Source of the DNA: Lobosporangium transversale
Taxonomy: Eukaryota > Mortierellomycota > Mortierellomycetes > Mortierellales > Mortierellaceae
Assembly (NCBI RefSeq): GCF_002105155.1
Contig: NW_019029015.1
Span: forward strand, 372,001-436,000
Reading direction: 5' to 3'
DNA length: 64,000 nt
Made by a program: the position numbers and the translations under genes. A model generated the notes under the pieces. It ran no database searches and was not told where the DNA came from. It was given only the letters and a program-made list of their open reading frames with translations. This document shows positions 12,638-22,873 of the stretch, in pieces; within the stretch, counting starts at the first letter, position 1, and each line of letters starts with the position of its first letter.

Positions 12638-14170
12638 ATTTCTGCCGTATCTGCCGTATCTGCCTATCGCCTTTCCTTTTTGTCCTTTTTTATTTTCTTA
12701 CACATTTTTTTTTTTTTTACTTTTTTATATATCATTCTTCTGTGTGGACATGTCTCTTTTATTGTCTATACAAATCAACTGATTCGTTATCTTTCTTTGC
12801 CTTTAATGTCCTTCTTTTTTTTTTTTTTTTCTTTTTTTATTCCCTGTCTTTTGACAGCCATTTAGTGCGCCATTTTTCTTTGTTTGTCGTATGAGATGAG
12901 AGGGAAAGAATGAGGAGAGGGGGGGGAGAAAGAAAGAGAGGGGGTGGGGGACAGCAAACTATACTAGGGATACATTTTACACTAGACTAAATTGCAATAA
13001 AACTTTTTTTTTTTTTTTTTCTTGTTAGAGCACTGACAGCTTGGGGTACACAAACCACCCTTCGGTTTTTTGTATACTCAAAAAAAAAAAAAAAAAAAAA
13101 AAAGCGATGCTCAATCTCGTGGACATCATCCGTCATGCTCCTTTTTTTTTTTCATGCTCGGCCAGTCGGCTCCCTTTACGTCTGAGTGTTTAACGCTTTT
13201 TTTACACGTCCTTCTTATTCTTCTGTCCCATCTAAACTCAGTCACAGCATCATTTTTACATGAAGACATCTCCGTTAATCTCATCTGTTTTTATCTTCTA
13301 TTTTTCTTTTTCTTCTTTTCAGTTGATAAATACTAAGAAGTATATATAATCTCTTTCTCTCTTTCTCTCTTTCTCTAAAATGAAAAAGTGAAATAATAAA
13401 AAAAAAACCTTTTTTTTTTTTTTTTTTAAAAAGAGAAAAGAAAAAGAAAAGAAAAACGGCGGGAATGTGAAGAGATTCAATGCTCTCAGAAAGGTGTATT
13501 CTTAAACACCATACATGTATACCTTTGTTATATATTTCGTAGACTGCGTAGAAAAGAAAGAAACCCGGCGCTTTTTTTTTTTCTTTCTTTTTGTAAAAGC
13601 AATAAACATCCTAGGATTAGAACAGCCCTCATGTTTATTTTCTTAAAGTGTTCAATAGAATCGAGATTTTTAAAGTGTTGTGCACGGCTGTATTTTATAA
13701 TCTGCATGATTCAAGAACGTGAAGCGCAAACAACCATGTTAAACAAATTCATTTTTATTATATATTTTTATTATTTTTGTAGACCATTTGCGTTTTGATG
13801 TGATCATCATTGTTGATCAAAAGCTATTCATCTTATTCAATTCTCTATTGTTATTGACTTGATAGAAGGCTGTGGGCAACATCATCACTGCAAATCCCCA
13901 CACTCCCCAACCCCTCGTCATCCTTATCATCGTCCTTTTTTTTTTTTTTTTTTCTTGCTCATCATATTACGGCACTTTCTCTCCCAGCTCAAAAGAGAAA
14001 GAAAAAAATAATAAACCGTAGAAAGAGATTCAACGTCGGTTGTTCAGCATAAACAGCATCATCATGCCTTTCAACAAAAAACATTCACATCAAGCTGCAT
14101 CAACAACGGCAATCAATGACAGACGACAATCAATGGCACACGACAATCAATGACAACGACGACAACTACA

Positions 14171-14186
14171 GGGGGGGGGGGGGGGG
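14171..14186. repeat. poly-G tract, 16 bases
   Basis: A run of 16 G, the only long G homopolymer I noticed in a window otherwise dominated by A and T runs. Confidence 0.9.
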
Positions 14187-14585
14187 AGGAAACATGACTG
14201 AATTAGATATCTCTATCTCTCTATAGGGTATAATAAAAATAAAAATAAAAAAAAGGCGTTGCATCAACATTGCCACATTGTCCTTTTACTTCTTTCATGT
14301 TCTGACACAGCAATTGCCCTCTATTAATATTCACCTGTTATTCCTTTTTTTCTTTTTTTGCCTTTTTTCCTTTATGATTATGTTGAGATGAAGCAAGGGC
14401 CATTTCTAGATATTACGATCGTTGGACACGAGGGGGTGCTTGATGCACAATAACAACACAGACCAAAGCAGCTTCCTAACCCAGTAGAAGCCAGAGAGTG
14501 GTTTTTTTTTTTTAGGGTTATAGAGTAAACTACTCTTCCAACAAACTGGCTGGTGGTGAACAGGAGAGCAGATTACACATACACA

Positions 14586-14621
<36 letters not shown>

Positions 14622-17412
14622 AGCTAAATATAAAGGGTACGTTCCCCTCCCCTCCTGCCCTGACCCAAAAAATAATGAACAATACATGTTCCTCTCCAGG
14701 CAATAAGAGGTTTTGTTTGTGAAATGTATAAAAGAAGGGTATGTTTTTGTTGTTGCCCAATGCAGAGATGCAAGATTTATATTTGCACATAGGGTATTCT
14801 AATGAGGAGGAAATCCAATTGAGTAGAGAACACGTACATTCATTAACGTATTATATAAGCTTATTACCCGATTAGGGCTATTTTATCAGCTTAGACTGAA
14901 TGGGGCGATTGAATTGAATCTTTATTCTGTATTTGGGAATATGCTATATGACAGCGAGTGAATCAAGATTGTTTACGATCGCTGCTCTCATTCTCTCAAT
15001 TCTTTTTATTCTTTATGGTGTTTATGGTTGCTTAGAGTTCTTTAAATACGGCTGTTTACACGCTGTTTGTGTGTGGATGTTTAAATGATATGTATGGGTT
15101 GCCTCACCCTTTTTTCAGTCATATCTGGCGGCAAACTCTGTTTATTTTACATTTACACTCGCACTCTTTGACACAATCAATACGGTTAAATACATATTTA
15201 CACAATTATATTTATTTATATGGGCCCAAATCTCTTCAATTCATTCCCTATTCACTCTTTATTCACTTCCATCTCTCCTCCCTCTCTCTCTTTCTCTTAC
15301 ATGCAGAATGGGTTTTTTTCCTCTATTTAACCAGTTCATCTTCCCTCCTCTTTTCTCTCTTTTTTTTTTTTTTCTCTCTCTCTCTTCTTTCTCAATTCTT
15401 TTCCTCAATACCAACTCTCAAAAAATATATAAAAAACTACTCTTTCGTTTCTCTCTTTCTTCAAAGGAAACATTTTACCATTCATTTTTAAATAACACCA
15501 TTTTCTACACTAGCCTTAGTTTTTTTATATATATATTTCATCTCTTCTTCATCTTTTGCTAGTCTCAAAGAGTGAGCGAAACACACACTACCTGTCTGTC
15601 GTCTTCATTTATCTGTCTCCACAGCCTCCCCCCACAGCCTCCGCAACCTTTTTGAATTTATCCCGCGCCCTTTTAGTTCGATATTTGACACTTGTTCATC
15701 TTTAGAAAGTAATATTCGAGGTAAAGGAAACACTTCAACAACCAACAATCATTAACAGTCATTTCAAGAGTAAAAAAAAAAAAAAAAAAAAAAGGGGAGG
15801 ATCCTTGGAGTTGAGGATCTCAGTCTCAGTTCCCACACAATATCCCTAATTATACTACCTCCCCTCCTCTTTCTCTTTCATGTTCATTCCCTATCCACCA
15901 TTTATTTTTTTTATTCATCTTCATTTTCATTTCCATTTCCATTTTCCAAAGATACATTTGATTTCTTTCACTTGTCAATGCTCGAAAGTATCCTATCCTT
16001 CCTCGCTACGTTCTGTACAGAATTTCAATGTACCCTGATTTTTATTTTTTTTTATTTTTTTCATTCTTTATTTTTTTTTTTATTTTTTTATTTTTTTTTT
16101 GTTTGTTTATTTATTTATTTTCCCGGATGTGTGTTCCGTTGATACACATGATTCACCATGAAAAAGTGCTGGGTATTGATTGACGAGGACAACGGTGCGC
16201 CTCATTAATTTGCCTGGTGCTTAACCTTGATGAATTATGCTGTCAGGTTTCAAAAAAGCCATTCATTCAATCCTAAAGATGGGAGGTTTCTTCTTCTTTT
16301 TTCTTTTTACTCTTTACATTTGCAATATTGCAAAAGAAAAGGGTCATGACCTCACTTGCAAAAAAAAAAAAAAAAAAAAAAAAAAGAAAAAGTAAAAAGA
16401 AGGGGACTCGTCAAGTCTGTCTTTGTTTTGCAAACCACCCCGTCTTCCTTAACCCTCCCCCTCATCTCCCCTCTTTTTTTTTTTCTTTTTTTCCCTCTCT
16501 GTTCCCAACAAAAAACCCAGTACATGTACATGATACCGTACATGGATACGTACACTTTGCAAAAATCATTTATCCATATTTTTTTCTTTGTTTTCCTTCT
16601 TTGTTTTCTATTTTCCAAAGGTTAATGTTATCCATGTGTTGATCGCTGACGAAGATCATTTTCATTGTTTCATAATCTTCTTTTTACTAGCTATTTCCCA
16701 TTAAATTTGACAGAGCCCAAAGGATCAAAACTCGCACAGATCAAGGCAATTAAAACTGTAAGTTGTAAGTTCCAGGTGATTTCCATTTAAATATCCTTTC
16801 TTTTCTTTTCTTTTCTCTTCTCTTCCATTCCCTTCATCCTCTTCCCATCTTTTATCCTTCATCATCCTCAACCTTGGATTATGGTATGACATTTCGTTGT
16901 TATTGCTGTTGTTTCTTTCCCCAATGTCCTTCTCTCTCTCTTTTTTCTTTAAATTTTTTTTTTTTTTTACAAGCAAATTGCAAATGCGGACGGCGACTTC
17001 CTCTTCTTCCCCAAGACCCTGGGCATCTGCACAGAAAGAGAGGGGGTTATCCAGTCCAGGGATATCTACGCTTTTTTGCGACTTGTTCACCACACTCTGC
17101 CGTCAACAAGCAAGGGGGGAAAGGACCAACAATGAGTTATCTCTTTAATTTATTTATTAATAAACTTTTTTTTTTTTTTTTTTTTTTTCTCTCTTTTTCT
17201 TTTTCTTCTCTCTCTTTTCATTCTGTCCAATACGTTGCTTCGATCCTATTTTGTCCCTGATGTTTAGAGCTGTAGACATTTGTCATTCAACATCACCAAG
17301 TAGATTTTCCTCTTCCAATCCTCTCCCCATCATCCTTTTTAAGCACACACGCTCAAAAAAAAAAACAACAACTTCGCGTTCTCCCTCTCTCCATACTGAT
17401 CCACTCCCCTCA

Positions 17413-19549
17413 ATGCTGTCCGTTTATAGTCCTAGCCCACTTCAGATCGAAACCACATCCTCCTTCCCATTCCATCACCACGATCGTGATCAACACTCCA
17501 GGCAACAAGACCAGTCTTCCCAATCTTCCGACTGGAGATTCTCATCCTATCCTTCCTCCACTTCTACTTTCTTAAACAGCAAACCCCCAACGACAACCGA
17601 AACCTCATCTGTAGACTCGAATACTCTCTACAGTCGAGGCAGCGAAAATCAATCTGTTAAAATTGGTAAAGAATCTCTCTATATTTAATCTTAATTTTTT
17701 TTTTTTTTTTTTTTTTTTTTCGCACGCCTCACGACTTTTTTTATTTTTTATTTTTTATTTTTTTGTCGTCGTGATAATTTTTCATCATGTTGTGATTATA
17801 AAAGGGTCCCCGAATGACAACCGAATGACATCCTAAAATGATCCTTTTACTCTTAACTCTTATGCTGATGATCTTTTCTTTTTTTTCTTTTTTTTCTTCT
17901 TCCCCTTCTTTATTTGAAATCCAATAGAGCCGATGATCCCTTCTCAAACACAAACTGCATCACAACAACCCTTCTATAGTACTCCGTTTTATTCTACCGA
18001 CTATAACTCAATGAAGACCTCTATTGCACCACACTTCAACTCCTCCCCCTACATGTCCCCTTATTCTTCCCACAATCGTCTTACCATCCACGACCGCAGA
18101 CAGTCAATGATGGGTGCACGCGTCAAGACACCTAGTACCCCACCACCACCATCTACCGAAGTACGGACGCGTCCAGATTATTCTGCTCAGACCCATTCGA
18201 TTCTATCGGAAGAAGTTCCAATCACAACAAATACTTCCCAACCTCCTATTGGATCTTGGGATACAACACAACCTCCGACACAGCCCTCAGCACAGCCCCT
18301 CCAGGCCGTCCAACCAAATCTGCCTCCTCTTTCCGAGGCTCTCCACGGTCTTTCATCCTCTCCTTCCTTGGCTGTCTCTCCTCCGATGCAGGCTCAGCAA
18401 GCCGCTCTTTCAACCATGAACAACGTGGTTACTTCACCCCCCAATAATTTCTATGCTACCAACCCATACTTGGAAATGCAGGCTCCCGTAAATGTCTATC
18501 CTCACCAAGATCAATTCGAGAATGACCCTTCCAAGATGACCCATGCATCCGTCTCTGACCGTATGGTTCCTCAAGATTCTACAACAGCCCCCCCAAACTC
18601 GTATGAGCGGAGAGTGACCTATCCGTTCGTGTCATCGCTCGAGACCGGTGCAGGCCTCGTCATGTCGAATATGATCCCTTCTGAACCTGCAGGTTCCAGC
18701 CCCCTGAACAACAACAATGCCACGTTCGCACACGGAAACTTGGTCGCTGCCAACTCTGTCCCAGTCCAGGGCATGCCCCGCGTATCCGCAGCAGTCGATT
18801 ATGTAGATTCGCTCGGACTGCAGCAGCAGATCCCACCTTCTCATCATGTGACCCATTCTGCAGCACAGGCCCAGACAGGCATCCATCCTATTTCATGGTC
18901 CCAAAATGGTAGCGACATGAACAGTATGGACGGAAGCGTGAACGGCTCCAAAACATATTCGTTCGTGCCCCTCTCCGGAGTCAACTCGAAGAAGCGCCCA
19001 CGCCGACGTTTTGATGAGATTGAGCGCCTCTATGTCTGCAACTGGGGAGATTGTGAGAAGGCCTATGGCACCCTCAATCATTTGAACGCACATGTAAACA
19101 TGCAGAAGCATGGTCCTAAGCGTTTGCCAGCAGGTAATGCATTTGTTTTCTCCTTTTTCTTTCTTTTTCTTTCTCTCTCTTTCTCTCTCTCTCTCTTTTC
19201 TTGATAGTCCTAACCTTGTCTTGATATTGATGTTATTCTACTCATACGATATATAGAATTCAAAGAGATGCGAAAGGAATGGCGAAAACATAAGCGTGCT
19301 CAAGAGGAGGCTGCGAAACAGGCAGCTGCATATCATCAACAGCAGAGTCAAGCCCAACAAGTTCAGTTGCAACAACAAGCTTCGCTATGTGATCCAGTTC
19401 TGGCAGCACATATGCACTCTGTACATCATCCCTTGGCAATGCATGCAATGTCCCATCATCAACCTCACCAGCTTCCTCATCCTCACGCACATCCAAATCA
19501 ACATCACCCACACTCTCAATCCCAACACCATCATCCTATGGGATTCTAA
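17413..19549 (+). CDS. C2H2 zinc-finger transcription factor (single finger)
   Basis: Exons 17413..17665, 17928..19133 and 19257..19549 join in phase to 583 aa. Most of the protein is low complexity, rich in Ser, Pro, Thr, Gln and Asn, as in activation domains. Near the end of exon 2 is a basic patch KKRPRRRFDEIERLY, followed by one C2H2 finger starting CNWGDCEKAYGTLNHLNAH with spacing C-X4-C-X12-H-X5-H. The sequence then continues with the conserved KHGPKRLPAEFKEMRKEWR segment across the intron. A Gln- and His-rich C-terminus ends the protein. The basic-finger-basic block is a strongly conserved fungal family, although I cannot give it a symbol. An upstream in-frame ATG exists at 17260; I chose 17413 because the sequence before it is low-complexity leader-like. 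The protein presumably acts in the nucleus. Confidence 0.85.
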
Positions 19550-19634
19550 GCCTTTTAGCGGTCATTATCCGCTGCTTTCTCTCTCTCTCTCTCTTTTACT
19601 TCTTTATATATTACCATCTCTCTCTCTCTGTTTG

Positions 19635-19670
<36 letters not shown>

Positions 19671-19791
19671 ATTCTTTCCATGTATATCATTTGTGTCTGT
19701 TTCAAATATATTCCTTTTTTTTTTTTTTGCTTTTTGGGAAAAAAACAAAAAAAACAAAAATGACTTTGTGTAGGCCTTGAGGCAACTTATT

Positions 19792-19825
<34 letters not shown>

Positions 19826-20140
19826 GGGTTTTCCCCCCCTCTTTTTGCTCTTTCTCTCTCTCTCTCTCTTTTTTTTTTTTTTTTTTTTTTTTTTTGTGTG
19901 TGTTTGTTTATTAGTATTCTTGTTATTATTATCATTATTTACTATTATTTTAGTCTAGTACTTTTTTTTTTTTTTCTTAGTTACACTTGTATCAACAATG
20001 AATTTGTTCTTGTATTGTTTCTTGAAAGTTAAATGAATGTTGGGCCCCCTTGAGTTGCTGTTAACAGAGTTGACCATGTGATATCTATAAAGCTTTTTAA
20101 ACAAAAAACTAACAAAAAAAAAAAAAAAAAAAAAAAAAAA

Positions 20141-20181
20141 GCAAAGCAAAGCAAAGCAAGGCAAAGCAAAGCAAGGCAAAG
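20141..20181. repeat. GCAAA/GCAAG pentamer repeat
   Basis: About eight tandem pentamers alternating GCAAA and GCAAG, directly following a long A tract. Confidence 0.9.
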
Positions 20182-20287
20182 GCCCATTGAGAGCCGTAAG
20201 CCCACGTTGCTTTGCCACGCGGGGGTCGGTCGGCTCTTTTTGCCTATCCTAACGACCTAACGACCCAACCAACTAGCGATCTAACGA

Positions 20288-20321
<34 letters not shown>

Positions 20322-20911
20322 ATTTGTCATTAGAGGATCCGTGCTTTATTTTACTTTATTTTATTTTTTTTTGGCTAGTCCTTTTCAAATATAGAGATAT
20401 ATATATATATAGATATTTGTATATATAATTTATTTAAGACCTGGAGGAGGTTTTTCTGAAACAGGTGATTTACATTATTAGTTCTATATATATATATATA
20501 TATATTATATATGTATATACTTATACAAATATATAGAAAATATTAAATGTCGTAAAATGTCGTTTCAACAAAGCAGTTTTATATTTTAAGCGGAGAAAGC
20601 ATACATGTCTTTGCTTTTATCCCCCACACATACACAACCCACGCGTAAAGGAATTCAGTTAAGTGCTGGTTGTGAAGAAGTCGGTTTCATTGCAGAGGAG
20701 AGGATTTCTTTCATGAACAGTCTCTATATTCTATATACATGTATATATTTATAATTTTATTTACAGCCGGATTCTTCTTCTAAAAAAGAAACCCCCCACA
20801 CGAACTTATTGGATCTAACGTCTCAGAATTCAGAACGGATAAATTTCTTTATGTGGCACCCAACTTCTCTCTGCATTAAGGACATTTGTATTTCTTGTAG
20901 GGAAAAAAAAA

Positions 20912-20965
20912 AGAGAGGGAGAGAGAGGGAGAGAGAGAGAGAGGGAGAGAGAGAGAGAGGGAGAA
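20912..20965. repeat. GA/GGGA polypurine tract
   Basis: A purine-only stretch of AG dinucleotides with regularly spaced GGGA interruptions. Confidence 0.85.
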
Positions 20966-21261
20966 AGGGTCGACTTGTATATACTACGTTCATCAAGCTT
21001 GAACTAGGTTCACATAATCAACAGTTCCCAACAACCTTACGAGGTCTCCAATCTTTGAGAGAGGAGAGGAGTCTCATTTGCAAACCGGAGAACTTGAAAG
21101 AGACCCCCCCCCTCCTCCATTCTTCAATTAATAAGCCAGAAAGCCAGGTTTTTTTTTTTTTTTTTTTTTTTTTTCTTCCTTCGATTTCCTCTGGCTGAAA
21201 GAGGCGGAAGGTGAAGCCAGTATAATCCAAAACAGTCTCATGGCCAAGCTTCACATTGTTT

Positions 21262-21299
<38 letters not shown>

Positions 21300-22699
21300 A
21301 TCCCCTCTGCCCATCCAAACCGAAAGTTTTTCCGTTATCCGTAAAACTGAACCAAGCCCGCGTTCGGGAAGTTCTTGATCCATGTTACCCTATATGTCTC
21401 AGCACAGAGAGTTCTAAGGAAAAAACCAAACAAGAATAATCTCATCCTTACAAGAGATAGTTCCACTCCGCCGCCGAGAGATGAAAAGACACCTCCCATT
21501 GGATCCAGACGTCTTTTTAGACTGACACGGGGGGGGTTTTTTTTTCTTTTCTATTCATGAGTGGGGTGGCTGTTGAGCTTCATCGTTCCTTTGATATCTT
21601 GACTGGCAAATTTGATTAATTATTTATTTACTTAAAAATCAAATAATATCAAATAAAATCAAATCAAATAAAATAAAACTGCTATATACTATAAATGTAA
21701 TATATGCTCTTGGTTTGTCTGATAACATTATAGAAATCAGGATCTAGTGGGCCTAAAGATCGGGGACCTAGTGGGCCTTATAGACTAATCATTGAGATCG
21801 TTGTCCACGACGTTATATAATTATCACTTATGCCCTAGTTTAATTTCAGGACTTCACCGTTCGTCTCCCCTCTCGTCCCCTTCACCGGTGTTTGGAAAAA
21901 AAAAAAAAAAAAAAAAGTGTTTCTTGTATTCCTCTTTGGATAGAGTCAAGACATAAAACCACTCGTCATGTATACATTGTATTATGTAATCAAATGCAAC
22001 ACCCAAGACATTCAACCCTTGATGAAACTTCACTTGACTCATCGGAAAGTTATTTGCAGCTCGCGCAAAAAAAAGTCAAGAAGGACGAGAAATTAATGTT
22101 GGCCGCAGTTGGGCGACTGTTCGGACTCCATATGATACCGTTATAAACACCTGAACACTAACCACATGTCATTGACTACTCTACGTCCCTTAAACAATAT
22201 TCCTAGCATACATCTGAACTTTTGCAAGGGATGTGCCAATGCCTCGACAAACATCTAACATTTAATGGCTACATCACAGCCCTTGGATTGTGGAAGCGCT
22301 GAAAGTATGCGGAAAACGGGAACCATTTGTGTTTTTACTGGCAACAACCATGGTTTCAAAAAAGTTTGCCTCCAAGGAACAAATCCTATATCCTTCATTA
22401 CTCAAAAGAGACAATCTTGTCTTTTCTGCACCCCAAAAGCTCACCATAATCCAATTGAAGCGTTCACAGGCATTATTTGCCTCATAGTTTGAGGATTAGC
22501 AGACTTTCAGTCAAGTTTTATTGTTTTGAACAACACAGTAAATCCTGTCCATTCGAAGTTAGTCCCTTTGGATGGCAGCTATTCAGGGGATGCTAATCAA
22601 TTCCGCTAAATTATGGTGAAGTCAAAGCAGATTTGGAAAATCAACAAGCATCGAACAGTCGCCTTAGCAAGCGAGTGACCTCTCTGTGGCGCGCACGAA

Positions 22700-22763
22700 C
22701 CATGGGGGCGACTTTTCAAATTCTTTTATAGAGATGAAATCCAAAGTCGCCCCCAGTTAAATA
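22700..22763. repeat. 64-bp hairpin direct repeat, copy 1 (3' of CRN2)
   Basis: Identical except for one base to positions 25102-25165 and in the same orientation. It contains perfect 12-base inverted arms GGGGGCGACTTT / AAAGTCGCCCCC separated by about 27 bases. It lies about 110 bp beyond the CRN2 stop codon. Looser similarity (ATCTCAA) continues past its right end. Confidence 0.95.
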
Positions 22764-22873
22764 TTTTAGCCATGATACATCTCAAAAATAAAGAACCGTG
22801 TTATTAAATTTCTATGACAAGCCTTTTTATAGGATTAAGAACTATATTATTACTGTATACTGTGACGAAAATT

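Larger units (their letters stand above)
3846..17412. other. 13.5-kb gene-poor, homopolymer- and microsatellite-rich region
   Basis: No conserved protein, tRNA or rRNA gene could be recognised on either strand. The DNA is AT-rich and packed with A or T runs of 15-42 bases every one to two hundred bases, plus AG, TA, TAGA, AAAAGG and CTGCCT repeats and a 16-base G run. The open frames here are created by homopolymers (poly-Lys, poly-Phe) and microsatellites (Leu-Ser, Tyr-Ile) and have no domain signature. A short, less biased patch at about 16970-17130, just upstream of the zinc-finger gene, could be an untranslated exon of that gene. TACATGTA octamers recur through the region. It may be a very long regulatory upstream region, a repeat-decayed accessory segment, or an unusual chromosomal site. 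Confidence 0.6.
19550..22873. other. intergenic repeats and decayed sequence
   Basis: No confident gene. The first 1.3 kb is made of homopolymers and microsatellites. The part from about 20.8 to 22.6 kb is more complex and may be decayed coding or mobile DNA. One plus-strand open stretch at 22290-22487 has a balanced composition but no motif I recognise. A near-duplicate GAYCTAGTGGGCCT occurs twice at 21741-21779. The hairpin repeat at 22700-22763 is listed separately. Confidence 0.5.

Noticed and set aside
15069..15562. Overlapping plus-strand frames, up to 140 codons
   Set aside because: Composition follows the CT-rich DNA (Leu, Ser, Phe, His); two overlapping frames look equally open and neither has a recognisable motif.
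3857..17093. Many open frames of 60-160 codons rich in Lys, Phe, Leu-Ser or Tyr-Ile
   Set aside because: They are translations of poly-A/T, AG, TA and TAGA repeats, present in several frames and on both strands at once, with no domain.
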